From: Pseudomonas sp. KBW05
GTDB taxonomy: Bacteria; Pseudomonadota; Gammaproteobacteria; Pseudomonadales; Pseudomonadaceae
DNA: 64,000 nt
Reading direction: 5' to 3'
Assembly: GCF_003852405.1 (NCBI RefSeq)
Contig: NZ_QAJM01000020.1
Coordinates: 105,480 to 169,479, forward strand
Positions 42,635 to 51,760 of the stretch are shown here, piece by piece. The translations under genes and the position numbers were made by a program. Positions within the stretch are counted from its first letter, which is position 1. Every line of letters starts with the position of its first letter. Below the pieces are notes generated by a model. The model did no database searches. It saw only the letters and a program-made list of their open reading frames with translations, and had not been told where the DNA came from.

Positions 42635-42918
42635 GCTTAACCGTAACGCTACAAGTCCCAATCGAGGCTCATGACAAAACCGTCACTGAGCTGACTCTAC
42701 GTCGCCCGACTGTGCAGGAAGTCCGCGCCATCAAGTCTCTGCCCTACAAGCTCGGCAAGGACGAAGAGATCAACATCGACACCGAGGTCGCGGCGAAGTA
42801 CATCGCGGTCTGTGCAGCGATTCCTTCCTCGTCGGTCAATCAGCTGGATCTGTCAGATCTGAATGATCTTGCGTGGGCCATTGTTCGTTTTTTCATGAGC
42901 GCGGCATCAGCGAAGTAA
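42631..42918 (+). CDS. tail assembly chaperone (gp41/E-like)
   Basis: A 95-residue protein: SLTVTLQVPIEAHDKTVTELTLRRPTVQEVRAIKSLP, the Mu gp41/P2 E family. It ends in AWAIVRFFMSAASAK. At T-TTT-TTC (42888-42894) a -1 shift would fuse it to the following frame and give a 141-residue product, as in P2 E+E' and lambda G/GT. It helps the tape measure protein assemble. Confidence 0.88.
   Translation: MSLTVTLQVPIEAHDKTVTELTLRRPTVQEVRAIKSLPYKLGKDEEINIDTEVAAKYIAVCAAIPSSSVNQLDLSDLNDLAWAIVRFFMSAASAK
42888..42894 (+). promoter_or_regulatory. programmed -1 ribosomal frameshift site
   Basis: The heptamer T-TTT-TTC is in phase with the zero-frame codons CGT TTT TTC. After slippage, translation continues as RFFHERGISEVTDLIAVAYDLAWFW. 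Confidence 0.75.
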
Positions 42919-43055
42919 CCGACCTGATCGCCGTTGCTTATGACCTGGCTTGGTTCTGGAAAACGGATCCTGAGCTGATGATGGCCCGCCCCCTGGACGT
43001 GCTCTGTGAGTCATTGGAGCACGCACAGCGAATCAATAAAACACAGCAGGCATAG
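42894..43055 (+). CDS. frameshift extension of the tail assembly chaperone (E'-like)
   Basis: 53 codons in the -1 frame: HERGISEVTDLIAVAYDLAWFWKTD and onward to QRINKTQQA. It has no good start codon with a ribosome site of its own. The AWFW and DLI motifs are those of GpE-type extensions, so expression by -1 frameshifting from the upstream gene is the likely route. It stops 2 bp before the tape measure ATG. Confidence 0.75.
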   Translation, partial: HERGISEVTDLIAVAYDLAWFWKTDPELMMARPLDVLCESLEHAQRINKTQQA

Positions 43056-43057
43056 CC

Positions 43058-45106
43058 ATGGATAAGTTTCAGCTCAAGGCGTTGATAACCGGCGTCGATA
43101 AGTTGTCGCCAAAGCTGGCCGGTATTCAAAAAAACGTCGGGACATTCAGGAAGAATCTCGAAAAGACGGGCCTCGGGAAAATCGGTATTAAGGATCTGAT
43201 CACCGGTGGTGCCCTGGCTGCGCCGTTTGCCGTCGGTACTCGGTCGGCGATTGAGTTTGAATCCGAAATGGCGAACGTTAACAAGGTCGTTAACTTTGAC
43301 AGCCCCCAGCAATTCAAGCAGATGGGTGATGACATTACCCGTATGTCGGAAGTGCTGCCAATGGCTGCGGGGGACATCGCCAAGATTGTCGCGGCTGGAG
43401 GCCAGGCGGGGTTTGCCAGCAACGAGTTGTTGGGCTTCGCTGAGTCGGCGGTCAAGATGGGGATTGCCTTCGATCAGACCGCCGACCAAAGCGGGGAGAT
43501 GATGGCGACCTGGCGTACATCGTTCAAGATGACCCAGGACGGTGTGACGGACCTCGCCGACCGCATCAACTATCTGGGCAATACCGGCCCTGCCAACACC
43601 AAAAAGATCTCCGATATCGTCACCCGAATTGGCCCGCTGGGTGAAGTGGCCGGGCTTGCATCCGGCCAGATTGCGGCACTGGGTGCGACCATGGCCGGGG
43701 TAGGGGTCGAGCAGGAAGTTGCGGCTACAGGCATCAAAAACTTCATGCTGGCGATGACTAAAGGTTCATCAGCGACGAAGGCGCAGTCGCAGGCATTCAA
43801 GGCGATTCGGCTGGATTCCAAGCAAGTAGCAAAGTCTATGCAGACCGACGCGCAGGGCACGATCCTGAACATTCTGGAGCGAATTGGAAAAGTCGATTCT
43901 GCGTCCCGGGTGGGTTTGTTGACCCAGTTGTTCGGGTCCGAGTCGGTTACCTCTATCGTGTCACTGGTCTCCAACCTCGATTTGCTCAAGGGCAATCTCA
44001 CCAAGGTAGGTGATGCCACGCTGTACGCGGGTTCCATGGAAAAGGAATACGCGGCTCGCGCGGCAACAACAGAGAACAACCTCGGCTTGCTGCGCAATGC
44101 CACGACAAACGTGTCGAAGGCAATCGGCAATGCCATGTTGCCGGCCGTTAACGCGGTGGTGGATGCGGTTCGGCCAATGGTCGTGCAGTTTGCGAAGCTA
44201 GTAGAGGCGAACCCCGAGGTTGTGCGGGGTGTTGCCGCTGCCGGGATCGCGTTCACCGCGCTGCGACTTGGGATCGTTTCAACCATTGTTGCCACCAAGC
44301 TGCTTTCGTTTGCATTGAAGGCAAACCCCATCGGGCTGGTGGCGACCGGCATCGCACTGGCGGCGGGGCTTATTGTTGCAAACTGGTCAGCTATCGCCCC
44401 TTACTTCCAGGCGATCTGGGCCAAGATCAAAGGCCCGACCATGGCCGCCTGGGACATGTTCAAGACCTTTGTATCGTGGACCCCTATCGGCCTGATCATG
44501 TCCAACTGGGGACCGTTGACCGAGTTCTTCAAGGCGATATGGGGAGTGCTGGTTGCGATCTCTGTGCCCGTGATGGACTTCCTCAAGACGATGTTCGACT
44601 GGTCTCCGCTGGGGTACATCGTCAAGAACTGGGAACCCATCAGCGCCTGGTTCAAAAGCCTGTGGGAAAAACTACGGCCGATCATCGAGCCCATGATGAA
44701 GTTCTTCGGCGGCGGGGAGGGTGGTGACGGACTCATCGAAACCGCCACCGGCAAGGCCAATGCCTTTGCCGAGCAGCAGCGCCTGCGCAACGCGGGCGTC
44801 GGCGGCGGCACCGGTGAGTTTCTACAGGCGAATGCGGTGCAGTTGGCACAGAACCGGCAGTTGGCCAACAACTCCCAGATGGGAATAAGCCCTGGTCAAC
44901 TGCTGCAAACCCCCAGCAAGTTGCCAGCACCGGGCAGTCTGCTGCAACAAACCGCCGCCGCCAACGCCCAGAACCTCAACGGCAAAATCGACATCAACCT
45001 GAACGGTGCGCCACCCGGCACCACCGTCGAACAGTCGCAAACCAACCAACGCGGCTTGACCATCAAGCCCAATATCGGCCAGCGCACGGTCGGCACGCAG
45101 AGGTAG
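43058..45106 (+). CDS. tail tape measure protein
   Basis: A 682-residue tail tape measure protein. The N-terminal part has the phage_tail_TP901 core (ITGGALAAPFAVGTRSAIEFESEMANVNKVV, then AAGDIAKIVAAGGQAGF). The middle (about 385-445) is hydrophobic, with probable membrane-interacting helices, followed by SWTPIGLIMSNWGP and SPLGYIVKNWEP, a WSPLG-type repeat. The Gln/Asn-rich tail is disordered. Length sets a relatively short tail. Confidence 0.92.
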   Translation: MDKFQLKALITGVDKLSPKLAGIQKNVGTFRKNLEKTGLGKIGIKDLITGGALAAPFAVGTRSAIEFESEMANVNKVVNFDSPQQFKQMGDDITRMSEVLPMAAGDIAKIVAAGGQAGFASNELLGFAESAVKMGIAFDQTADQSGEMMATWRTSFKMTQDGVTDLADRINYLGNTGPANTKKISDIVTRIGPLGEVAGLASGQIAALGATMAGVGVEQEVAATGIKNFMLAMTKGSSATKAQSQAFKAIRLDSKQVAKSMQTDAQGTILNILERIGKVDSASRVGLLTQLFGSESVTSIVSLVSNLDLLKGNLTKVGDATLYAGSMEKEYAARAATTENNLGLLRNATTNVSKAIGNAMLPAVNAVVDAVRPMVVQFAKLVEANPEVVRGVAAAGIAFTALRLGIVSTIVATKLLSFALKANPIGLVATGIALAAGLIVANWSAIAPYFQAIWAKIKGPTMAAWDMFKTFVSWTPIGLIMSNWGPLTEFFKAIWGVLVAISVPVMDFLKTMFDWSPLGYIVKNWEPISAWFKSLWEKLRPIIEPMMKFFGGGEGGDGLIETATGKANAFAEQQRLRNAGVGGGTGEFLQANAVQLAQNRQLANNSQMGISPGQLLQTPSKLPAPGSLLQQTAAANAQNLNGKIDINLNGAPPGTTVEQSQTNQRGLTIKPNIGQRTVGTQR

Positions 45107-45109
45107 CCA

Positions 45110-46360
45110 ATGGAAAAAACGTGGCGTGATCAACTGCTGCCCGCATCGTACCGGGGTATCAGCTTTCTGATCGAGCAAGCGGCCGTCCCTGTCGGGCAGA
45201 AGGGCCAGCTGCATGAGTTCCCGCAACGGGATGAACCCTACTTCGAAGCATTGGGCAAGCAGGCGCAGGTCCACCGGATGAGCGCCTGGGTGATCGGTGA
45301 CGACTGCTTTGAGCGACGGGACAAGTTGCAGGAAGCGCTGCAAACGCAGGGCTCCGGCGAGCTGGTACACCCGTGGTTGGGCCGCATGCTGGTCAAGGCG
45401 GGCGAGTGCGAGCTGACCCATGATCGCCGCGAAGGTGGCGTGGCCAGGTTTGAACTGACGTTCTATCCCGACGCGCCGCGTAAGTTTCCCACGGCAACGG
45501 CGAACACGCGGCAGCAGGTGGTCAAGTCGTCGGAGGGGCTGCTGGAGTCGGCCCTGGCTCGATACAAGGCCGCGATGGAAAAGATCGACAAGGCGCGGCT
45601 CAGTGTCATCGGGCTGCGCAATGGCCTGTCCGGTGTTTATGCCGCCATCCAACGCCAGTTCGCGCCGCTGGTTGGGTTGTTTACCAACCTCAGCGGGTTT
45701 GTGCAGTCGCTGATCAACTCGCCGGGTGCGCTGGGCGCGTTGTTCTCCAGCTATTTCAGCGACTTCACTGGGCTGGACTTCTCCAGTCCGGGGTCCAGTT
45801 ACCTCGCGACGGTGGCCACCGCGTCGCAGCATGCGTCGGCGGTGTCCAGCATCAACACCGTCAGCCCCGCGAATGGAGCGGATACCAGCGCGATGGCCCA
45901 GGCTACCGCCGACCTGGTGCAGGACGCCCTGTTGGTGCAGGTCGGATTGATCATCAGCGAGATGCCTGTGTCAGTGCGGCCGCCGGTGATGGAGTCGGTA
46001 CCGGCGATTGACCAGCAGGCCATCGCACCTGTCGTGCGGCCGGAAGTGCCGGTCGCTGATGACGTGATCGAGTTGCGCGACTCGCTCAGTGAGGCGATCT
46101 GGGAGGCGTCACTCAAGGCTGATCCTGATCACTATCGGGTGCTGACCACCATGCGTCAGGTGCTGGTCAAGCACCTGACCGCCGTGGCGGCGTCAGGCGT
46201 GCGCCTGGTGGACATGACGCCGGCGGAAACACTGCCAGCCCTGGTGTTGGCATACCGCCGCTTCGGCGACTCCACGCGAGCTGGGGAGATCGTCCAGCGC
46301 AATCGCATCAGTCACCCGGGCTTCGTCCCGCCGGTATCGCTCAAGATCGCCCAGGAGTAA
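45110..46360 (+). CDS. DNA circularization / baseplate protein (Mu gpN-like)
   Basis: A 416-residue protein of the DNA-circularisation N family: TWRDQLLPASYRGISFLIEQAAVPVGQKGQLHEFPQRDEPY, FEALGKQAQVHRMSAWVIGDD and GELVHPWLGRM. Mu gpN is a baseplate component also implicated in circularising injected DNA. Standard position between tape measure and gpP. Confidence 0.9.
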   Translation: MEKTWRDQLLPASYRGISFLIEQAAVPVGQKGQLHEFPQRDEPYFEALGKQAQVHRMSAWVIGDDCFERRDKLQEALQTQGSGELVHPWLGRMLVKAGECELTHDRREGGVARFELTFYPDAPRKFPTATANTRQQVVKSSEGLLESALARYKAAMEKIDKARLSVIGLRNGLSGVYAAIQRQFAPLVGLFTNLSGFVQSLINSPGALGALFSSYFSDFTGLDFSSPGSSYLATVATASQHASAVSSINTVSPANGADTSAMAQATADLVQDALLVQVGLIISEMPVSVRPPVMESVPAIDQQAIAPVVRPEVPVADDVIELRDSLSEAIWEASLKADPDHYRVLTTMRQVLVKHLTAVAASGVRLVDMTPAETLPALVLAYRRFGDSTRAGEIVQRNRISHPGFVPPVSLKIAQE

Positions 46361-46363
46361 CCC

Positions 46364-47479
46364 ATGCTCGATGCAGAGAATGCAGTCAGCCTCACCGTTG
46401 ACGGTCTGGATTATGGCGGCTGGAAAAACGTGGAGATCTCCGCAGGACTCGAACGCCAGACCCGTGAGTTCAGCATGGGCATTACCTGGAAGTGGCCGGG
46501 CCAGCCGATCTCAATACCTATCCGGCAGGGCTCCAAGTGCCAGGTGCGCATTGGCGGCGACCTGGTGCTGACCGGCTGGGTGTTCGCCACGCCGATCAGC
46601 TACGACGACAAGATGGTCACGATGACGATCTCGGGCCGCTCGCTGACGGCTGATCTGGTGGATTGTGCGGCGGTGAACAAGCCTGGCCAATGGAGTGGCC
46701 TCGGGGTGCTCGCCATCGTCAAGGCGCTCGCGGCGCCGTACGGCGTGAAAGTGCGCAGTGAGATCAGCGAAACGGGAACGCTTTCCGACCATACGATTGA
46801 GCCGGGAGAAACGGTCTTTGAATCCATCGACCGACTGCTGACGGTGTTTCGCGTGTTCTCCACCGACGACGCCAACGGCATGGCGGTGCTTGCCAAGCCT
46901 GGTAGCGAAGGCTGGGCCAGCGACCGACTTGAGGTCGGGCGCAACATCCTGACTGGTGATGCGGGCTTGGATTTTTCGGGGGTGTTTTCCGAATACCGCG
47001 TGCTCGGTCAACGCAGCGGTACCGACGAAGAATTCGGCAAGACAGTGGCCGAAGTTTCGGCCGTGGTGGCCGATGATCGAACCACCCGTAAGCGGGTAAT
47101 GATCATCAAGGAATCAGGGCAGATGACCTCGGCGCTGGTCAATGCGCGTGCCAACTGGGAAAGCGTCACCCGCATGGGCAAGTCGCTCAGCACCACCTAC
47201 AAGGTGCAGGGCTGGCGGCAGTCGAACGGTGCGTTGTGGAAGCACAACATGCTGGTGCGGGTGGTAGATCCAATCATCGGCATGGACCGCGACATGCTTA
47301 TTTCCGAGATCACCTATTCGCTCAGCGACAGCGGCACGGTGTGCACGATGGTTGTTGGCCCGCCGGACAGCTTCGAACCCGAACCGAATGACCGTCACAA
47401 AAAACGCAAGCTCAAGAAGGGCGGCAAGGCCGACAACTTTGAGTACCTCCTACCCGCTGACTGGAAGCCCAACGAATGA
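46364..47479 (+). CDS. baseplate hub protein (Mu gpP-like)
   Basis: A 371-residue hub protein of the Mu gpP/gp44 family: VSLTVDGLDYGGWKNVEISAGLERQTREFS, GWVFATPISYD and the C-terminal VVDPIIGMDRDMLISEITYSLSDSGTVCTM. It forms the centre of the baseplate under the tube. Overlaps the next gene by 4 bp. Confidence 0.9.
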   Translation: MLDAENAVSLTVDGLDYGGWKNVEISAGLERQTREFSMGITWKWPGQPISIPIRQGSKCQVRIGGDLVLTGWVFATPISYDDKMVTMTISGRSLTADLVDCAAVNKPGQWSGLGVLAIVKALAAPYGVKVRSEISETGTLSDHTIEPGETVFESIDRLLTVFRVFSTDDANGMAVLAKPGSEGWASDRLEVGRNILTGDAGLDFSGVFSEYRVLGQRSGTDEEFGKTVAEVSAVVADDRTTRKRVMIIKESGQMTSALVNARANWESVTRMGKSLSTTYKVQGWRQSNGALWKHNMLVRVVDPIIGMDRDMLISEITYSLSDSGTVCTMVVGPPDSFEPEPNDRHKKRKLKKGGKADNFEYLLPADWKPNE

Positions 47480-47985
47480 GCCTCATGAGTTTGTTTGTGC
47501 GCGGGACCGTGGTGCTGGCTGATGCCACGAAGAAGTTGCAGACCCTGCAAATGCGGCTGTTCGCCGGTGAGGTCAAGGACAACCTTGAGCACTTTGAACC
47601 CTACGGGTGGACAAGCAACCCCCTGGAAGGCGCCGAGGGCATTGCTGCGTTCCTCGGCGGTGACCGCTCCCACGGGGTGGTGCTGGTGGTCTCTGACCGA
47701 CGTTACCGCATTCGGGAGATGGAGCCGGGAGAGGTGGCCATCTACACCGATGAAGGCGACAAGATCCACTTCAAGCGCGGCCGGATCATCGACATCGAAA
47801 CCCAGACCCTGAATATCAAGGCCGGGGCTTCGGTGAACTTCGACACACCACTGATCACCCAGACCGGTCGGATTGTCTCCGGTGGCGATCAGGTCGCCGC
47901 CGGCGTCAGCCAGGTGGAGCATCTGCACACGGAGGTGCAAGTCGGCACCGCCCAGAGCGGCCCACCTGTTGGAGGTGGCGGATGA
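47476..47985 (+). CDS. baseplate assembly protein V / spike (Mu gp45-like)
   Basis: A 169-residue protein of the Mu gp45 spike family: an N-terminal OB-like domain (LQTLQMRLFAGEVKDNLEHFEPYGWTSNP) and a C-terminal beta-helix-like region (IDIETQTLNIKAGASVNFDTPLI) ending in HTEVQVGTAQSGPPVGGGG. It pierces the outer membrane on contraction. Confidence 0.9.
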   Translation: MSLMSLFVRGTVVLADATKKLQTLQMRLFAGEVKDNLEHFEPYGWTSNPLEGAEGIAAFLGGDRSHGVVLVVSDRRYRIREMEPGEVAIYTDEGDKIHFKRGRIIDIETQTLNIKAGASVNFDTPLITQTGRIVSGGDQVAAGVSQVEHLHTEVQVGTAQSGPPVGGGG

Positions 47986-48380
47986 TCCTCGCCAGCAATC
48001 GGGAGGCCTCCCTGGTGCGCGCCGTGGTGATCAGCCTGTTCACCTGGCGCCGCGCTGCGACAGATGACCCGCTCGACGACGATGAGCGTTACGGATGGTG
48101 GGGTGACAGCTACCCCAGTAGCGCCGATGACCGCATCGGCTCCCGGTTGTGGCTGCTACGGCGGGTGAAGCTCACCACCGATACCCGCCGTGATGCCGAG
48201 TACTACGCCCGTGAGGCGCTGGCCTGGCTGATCGATGACGGCGAGGTTGTCGAAATCGACATCCTCAGCGAGCAGTCGGGAGTCAACCGGCTGAACCTGC
48301 GGGTAATCCTCACTATCGACACCGGCGCGCGCCTGGAAATCAACTCAAACCAATTGTGGCAGGTGATCTATGCCGTTTGA
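47982..48380 (+). CDS. baseplate protein GP46 family
   Basis: A 132-residue protein: NREASLVRAVVISLFTWRRAATDDPLDDDERYGWWGDSYPS, the GP46 pattern with conserved RYGWWGD, and a C-terminal SGVNRLNLRVILTIDTG. It corresponds to the gp25-like sheath-initiator wedge subunit. Starts 4 bp inside the spike gene. Confidence 0.9.
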   Translation: MILASNREASLVRAVVISLFTWRRAATDDPLDDDERYGWWGDSYPSSADDRIGSRLWLLRRVKLTTDTRRDAEYYAREALAWLIDDGEVVEIDILSEQSGVNRLNLRVILTIDTGARLEINSNQLWQVIYAV

Positions 48381-49410
48381 TACGCCAACGTTACCGGTGC
48401 TGGTCAACCGTACACAGAGCGACCTGGCCAGCGATGCGCTACGGCGCTCTGATGCGCAGGTGCTTTCACGGGCATTGAGCGGTACGGCTTACGGGCTGTA
48501 TGGCTACTTGGAATGGATTGCACAGCAGATCCTGCCCGACACCGCCGATGAAGAAACCCTTGAACGTATCGCAAACCTTCGCCTGAACCAGCCCCGTAAA
48601 GTCGCCCAGGCGGCCGAAGGCACTGCCAGCTTCACGGCGGGTGCAGGACGGGTGGTGGACGTGGACACGGTGATGAAGGCCAACGATGGCCGGGCCTATC
48701 GTGTGACGCAGAGCGTCACTACGGTGGCGGGTACCAACGTCGCAAAGCTGGCAGCGGTTGACGCGGGCGCCTTGGGCAACATCGAAGCAGGAATGGTGTT
48801 GACGCTGATCCAGCCGGTGGAAGGGCTCGTCAGCACCTTTACGGTTCTGACGCCTGGCCTGGTGGGTGGCATCGCCCAGGAGAGCGTCGAGTCTTTGCGT
48901 GCGCGGGTGGTGCGCTCTTATCGTGTGATCCCTCACGGCGGATCGGCGGACGATTACGAAACGTGGGCTTTGGAAGTTCCTGGCGTAACCCGCGCTTGGT
49001 GTCGTCGTAACTTCCTTGGGCCAGGCACCGTTGGGCTGTTCGTAATGCGTGACAACGACTCCAATCCAACCCCGGCCCCTGCACAACTAGCCGAGGTAAA
49101 AGCCCATATCGAGCCGCTGCGACCTGTCACCGCAGAGCTGTACGTGCTTGCTCCGGTGCGGGTTTCTGTGGTGTATCAGTTGCGCCTTACCCCAGATACG
49201 GGCGCGGTGCGTGCGGCCGTTGCACTTCAATTACAGGACTTGCACAACCGAGAGGCGGGCCTGGGTGACGGCCTGCTGGTCAGCCACATTCGTGAGGCCA
49301 TCAGCAGCGCCACGGGCGAAACCGATCATCAGCTTTTGGCACCAGTGGCAGACGTGCCAGCGGCGAGTAATCAGTTGCTGGCGTACGGGGGGTGCATATG
49401 GTTGCCGTGA
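48370..49410 (+). CDS. baseplate J / gp47 family protein
   Basis: A 346-residue baseplate wedge protein: LSGTAYGLYGYLEWIAQQILPDTADEETLERIANL, then FTAGAGRVVDVDTVMKANDGRAYRV and VESLRARVVRSYRVIPHGGSADDYETWALEVPGVTRAW. These are diagnostic of the J-like/gp47 family. Overlaps its neighbours on both sides. Confidence 0.93.
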   Translation: MPFDTPTLPVLVNRTQSDLASDALRRSDAQVLSRALSGTAYGLYGYLEWIAQQILPDTADEETLERIANLRLNQPRKVAQAAEGTASFTAGAGRVVDVDTVMKANDGRAYRVTQSVTTVAGTNVAKLAAVDAGALGNIEAGMVLTLIQPVEGLVSTFTVLTPGLVGGIAQESVESLRARVVRSYRVIPHGGSADDYETWALEVPGVTRAWCRRNFLGPGTVGLFVMRDNDSNPTPAPAQLAEVKAHIEPLRPVTAELYVLAPVRVSVVYQLRLTPDTGAVRAAVALQLQDLHNREAGLGDGLLVSHIREAISSATGETDHQLLAPVADVPAASNQLLAYGGCIWLP

Positions 49411-49997
49411 GAACTGCTGCGCACTATCGCGCCCAGTTGCAGGCGCTGCTCCCAGCCGGGCCTGCTTGGGATCCCGAACTCGTCCCCGAAGTCGGACTGA
49501 TCCTGTCGGGTGTTTCGTTGGAGTTCGCGCGTCTGGAGGGTAGGGCCGCTGACATTTTCAACGAAATGGATGCGGGCGGTGTTAGTGAGCTGGTACCCGA
49601 CTGGGAAAAAGTCATGGGCCTGCCTGACGAATGCCTGGGCTTGAACCCCGCATTTGAAGATCGGCGCCTGGCAGTCCGCCGCCGGCTGGTGGAAGTCGGT
49701 GGTCAGCACCGCGCCTACTTCATTGAAATCGCGGTAAGCCAGGGCTACCCCGGTGCAACCATCACCGAATACCGAGCCCCGCGAATGGGGCGCTCACGTT
49801 TTGGCGCTGCGCACTTTGGCACCTGGGGTGCCCAGTTCATGTGGGCGCTGAACACTGGTGGGCGCCAACGTGTTGGGCGGCGCTTCGGTGCGAGCTTCTG
49901 GGGCGAGCGCTTCGGCACCAATCCCGGTGATGCACTTGAGTGCCTGATCCGCAGGCCGGCGCCGGCGCATACCGTCGTGCATATCAATTACGATTAA
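49398..49997 (+). CDS. YmfQ/DUF2313 tail protein (gp48-like)
   Basis: A 199-residue protein of the DUF2313 family (Mu gp48, P2 I-like): YRAQLQALLPAGPAWDPELVPEVGLILSGVSLEFARLEGRAADIFNEMDAG, then EDRRLAVRRRLVEVGGQHRAYFIEIA. It links the baseplate to the tail fibre. ATG 49398 follows GGGGGGT. Confidence 0.9.
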   Translation: MVAVRTAAHYRAQLQALLPAGPAWDPELVPEVGLILSGVSLEFARLEGRAADIFNEMDAGGVSELVPDWEKVMGLPDECLGLNPAFEDRRLAVRRRLVEVGGQHRAYFIEIAVSQGYPGATITEYRAPRMGRSRFGAAHFGTWGAQFMWALNTGGRQRVGRRFGASFWGERFGTNPGDALECLIRRPAPAHTVVHINYD

Positions 49998-50007
49998 GGG
50001 GTGAGAT

Positions 50008-51273
50008 GTGGATTTTCCAAAGAGTGTTCCGGGTGTGGGTTTGGTTAATGGGAAGTTTATTGACGAAGACCCGTTGGCGGCTACGCCAGGGTCGTTGATT
50101 CCTTCCGAGTGGGGTAACGCGGTTACTCAGGAAATCCTGAACGTGATTACATCCGCCGGCGCAGTCCCTGATGAGGCGAATACCGGCCAGCTACTGACGG
50201 CTATTGATAAAAAGATCGAGAGCAGTACCGTTTCATTTGCCACCCAGGCGGAAGCCGAGGCAGGAACGGTCACGTCGAAAGTGATGAGTCCGGCGAGGGT
50301 GTTTCAGGCAATCGCCAAAGTCGTGACCCAGGCGACAGAGGCCAAGTTTGGGTGGCTAAAACTAGCCACGCAAACGCAAACTAACAACGGTCTGGATGAT
50401 GCCACAGCCGTTACCCCTAAAAAGCTGGCGTCTACCGTTCAAAGCCAGGCTTATTTGGCCGTTACTACGACAGGTACTAGTACCGCGTATGCCATTGCGC
50501 CGAACTATGATGCTGCTCCGTATGCGCCCAATCAGCGGTTCTTCATAACGTTCCACATAGCGTCCACTGGCGCCCCAACGCTTAACGCTTCGGGTCGCGG
50601 GAACCGCTCTTTAAAGATGTTCGACTATTCCGGGGCCAAGATCCCGGCTGTGGTTTACGCGGGTCAAATGTCCGACGTTGTATGTGATGGACTTGACTTT
50701 ATCGTTCTCGACCAACCCCCACAGTACTTCACTCAAGATCTGTGGGCTTTCCAGCCCATCGGCGCTCTTATTTCGCTCGTTGACAATGTGCCCGTGCCGG
50801 CTCCACCGCTTGGCAATCCGAACTACACCTACATCAAACTTACGGCTGGTGACGCATATAACGCCGGCTTTCTGACGTCCGAGTCCGTGTCCGGCACGAA
50901 GCCACAGTTGCTTGCGTCGGCTGTAGTGAGTCTCGCAGGAAGCCCATTCAACGGGGCAACTGTTCGACTCATCAATACTGAAGGTCGGTTCATTCGGGCC
51001 GGGGCCCCCGGGACAATCGAAGCCGACCAGTTTCAAGGACACTCTTTCGGCGACCCTCGTTTGGGGGCCGGGTATATTCTTTCTACCCCTGGCAACGTGA
51101 ACATCTCTTATTCAACCGGCGCAGACTACGGCACCGTCATCACGCGGATCGATGTGGCCACGACCGGTGTCCAGCTTGCTGCAAAAACTGACGGGACTAA
51201 TGGCACCCCAAGAATCGGCAATGAAACCAGGGTCAAGTCTATGGGCGCCACTTTCTATCTGAGGATCAAATAA
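50008..51273 (+). CDS. tail fibre protein
   Basis: A 421-residue host-recognition fibre starting at GTG 50008 behind AGGGGTGAG. The N-terminus (DFPKSVPGVGLVNGKFIDEDPLAATPGSLIPSEWGNAVTQEILNVI) is the common attachment module of Mu/P2-type fibres in Pseudomonas. The middle and end are beta-rich and would determine the receptor. The chaperone gene starts on its last base. Confidence 0.9.
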   Translation: MDFPKSVPGVGLVNGKFIDEDPLAATPGSLIPSEWGNAVTQEILNVITSAGAVPDEANTGQLLTAIDKKIESSTVSFATQAEAEAGTVTSKVMSPARVFQAIAKVVTQATEAKFGWLKLATQTQTNNGLDDATAVTPKKLASTVQSQAYLAVTTTGTSTAYAIAPNYDAAPYAPNQRFFITFHIASTGAPTLNASGRGNRSLKMFDYSGAKIPAVVYAGQMSDVVCDGLDFIVLDQPPQYFTQDLWAFQPIGALISLVDNVPVPAPPLGNPNYTYIKLTAGDAYNAGFLTSESVSGTKPQLLASAVVSLAGSPFNGATVRLINTEGRFIRAGAPGTIEADQFQGHSFGDPRLGAGYILSTPGNVNISYSTGADYGTVITRIDVATTGVQLAAKTDGTNGTPRIGNETRVKSMGATFYLRIK

Positions 51274-51698
51274 TGCCGTATGCCGCCAAATGGGAAATAG
51301 CCACTGATAAAACTGCCTTTGAAAAGGACGGTAAAGATTTCATTGAGATCACTGATGAACAGTACCTTCAAGCTTTGGAGGGTATGCAGAATGGTCTGGC
51401 AGTTACCATCGACGACGGCTTCACAGTTGCGTTACCACCGCCTCCACCAGCTGCACCGCCTCCACCATCGCCTACTGACGATGAACTCTCTGTCGCGGCA
51501 ATGGCTCAGCGCGATCAAGCGCTGGCGGTTGCAGCTATCCGCATCGCACCTCTACAGGATGCAGTGGACCTTGGTAAGGCAACCCCTGCCAAGATTGCAC
51601 TTCTGAAAAAGTGGAAGGAATACCGGATCGATCTCGACGATGTTCCTGATCAGGAAGACTTTCCTCGGGTAATCGACTGGCCTGTAGCGCCTTCTTAA
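51273..51698 (+). CDS. tail fibre assembly-type protein
   Basis: A 141-residue protein. The C-terminal half (AMAQRDQALAVAAIRIAPLQDAVDLGKATPAKIALLKKWKEYRIDLDDVPDQE) is the tail fibre assembly (Tfa/gpG) pattern ending in VIDWPVAPS. The N-terminal 60 residues (YLQALEGMQNGLAVTIDDGFTV) and a proline linker PPPPPAAPPPPSP are typical of Pseudomonas versions. It would chaperone fibre trimerisation. Confidence 0.85.
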   Translation: MPYAAKWEIATDKTAFEKDGKDFIEITDEQYLQALEGMQNGLAVTIDDGFTVALPPPPPAAPPPPSPTDDELSVAAMAQRDQALAVAAIRIAPLQDAVDLGKATPAKIALLKKWKEYRIDLDDVPDQEDFPRVIDWPVAPS

Positions 51699-51719
51699 GT
51701 CAGTTGCCGAATACCAGCC

Positions 51720-51744
51720 ACCCGCCATCGAGCGGGTTTATTTT
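51720..51744 (+). terminator. terminator-like hairpin after the fibre chaperone gene
   Basis: ACCCGC-CATCGA-GCGGGT followed by TTATTTTT. Confidence 0.6.
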
Positions 51745-51760
51745 TGCCTGGAGAAAAGCA

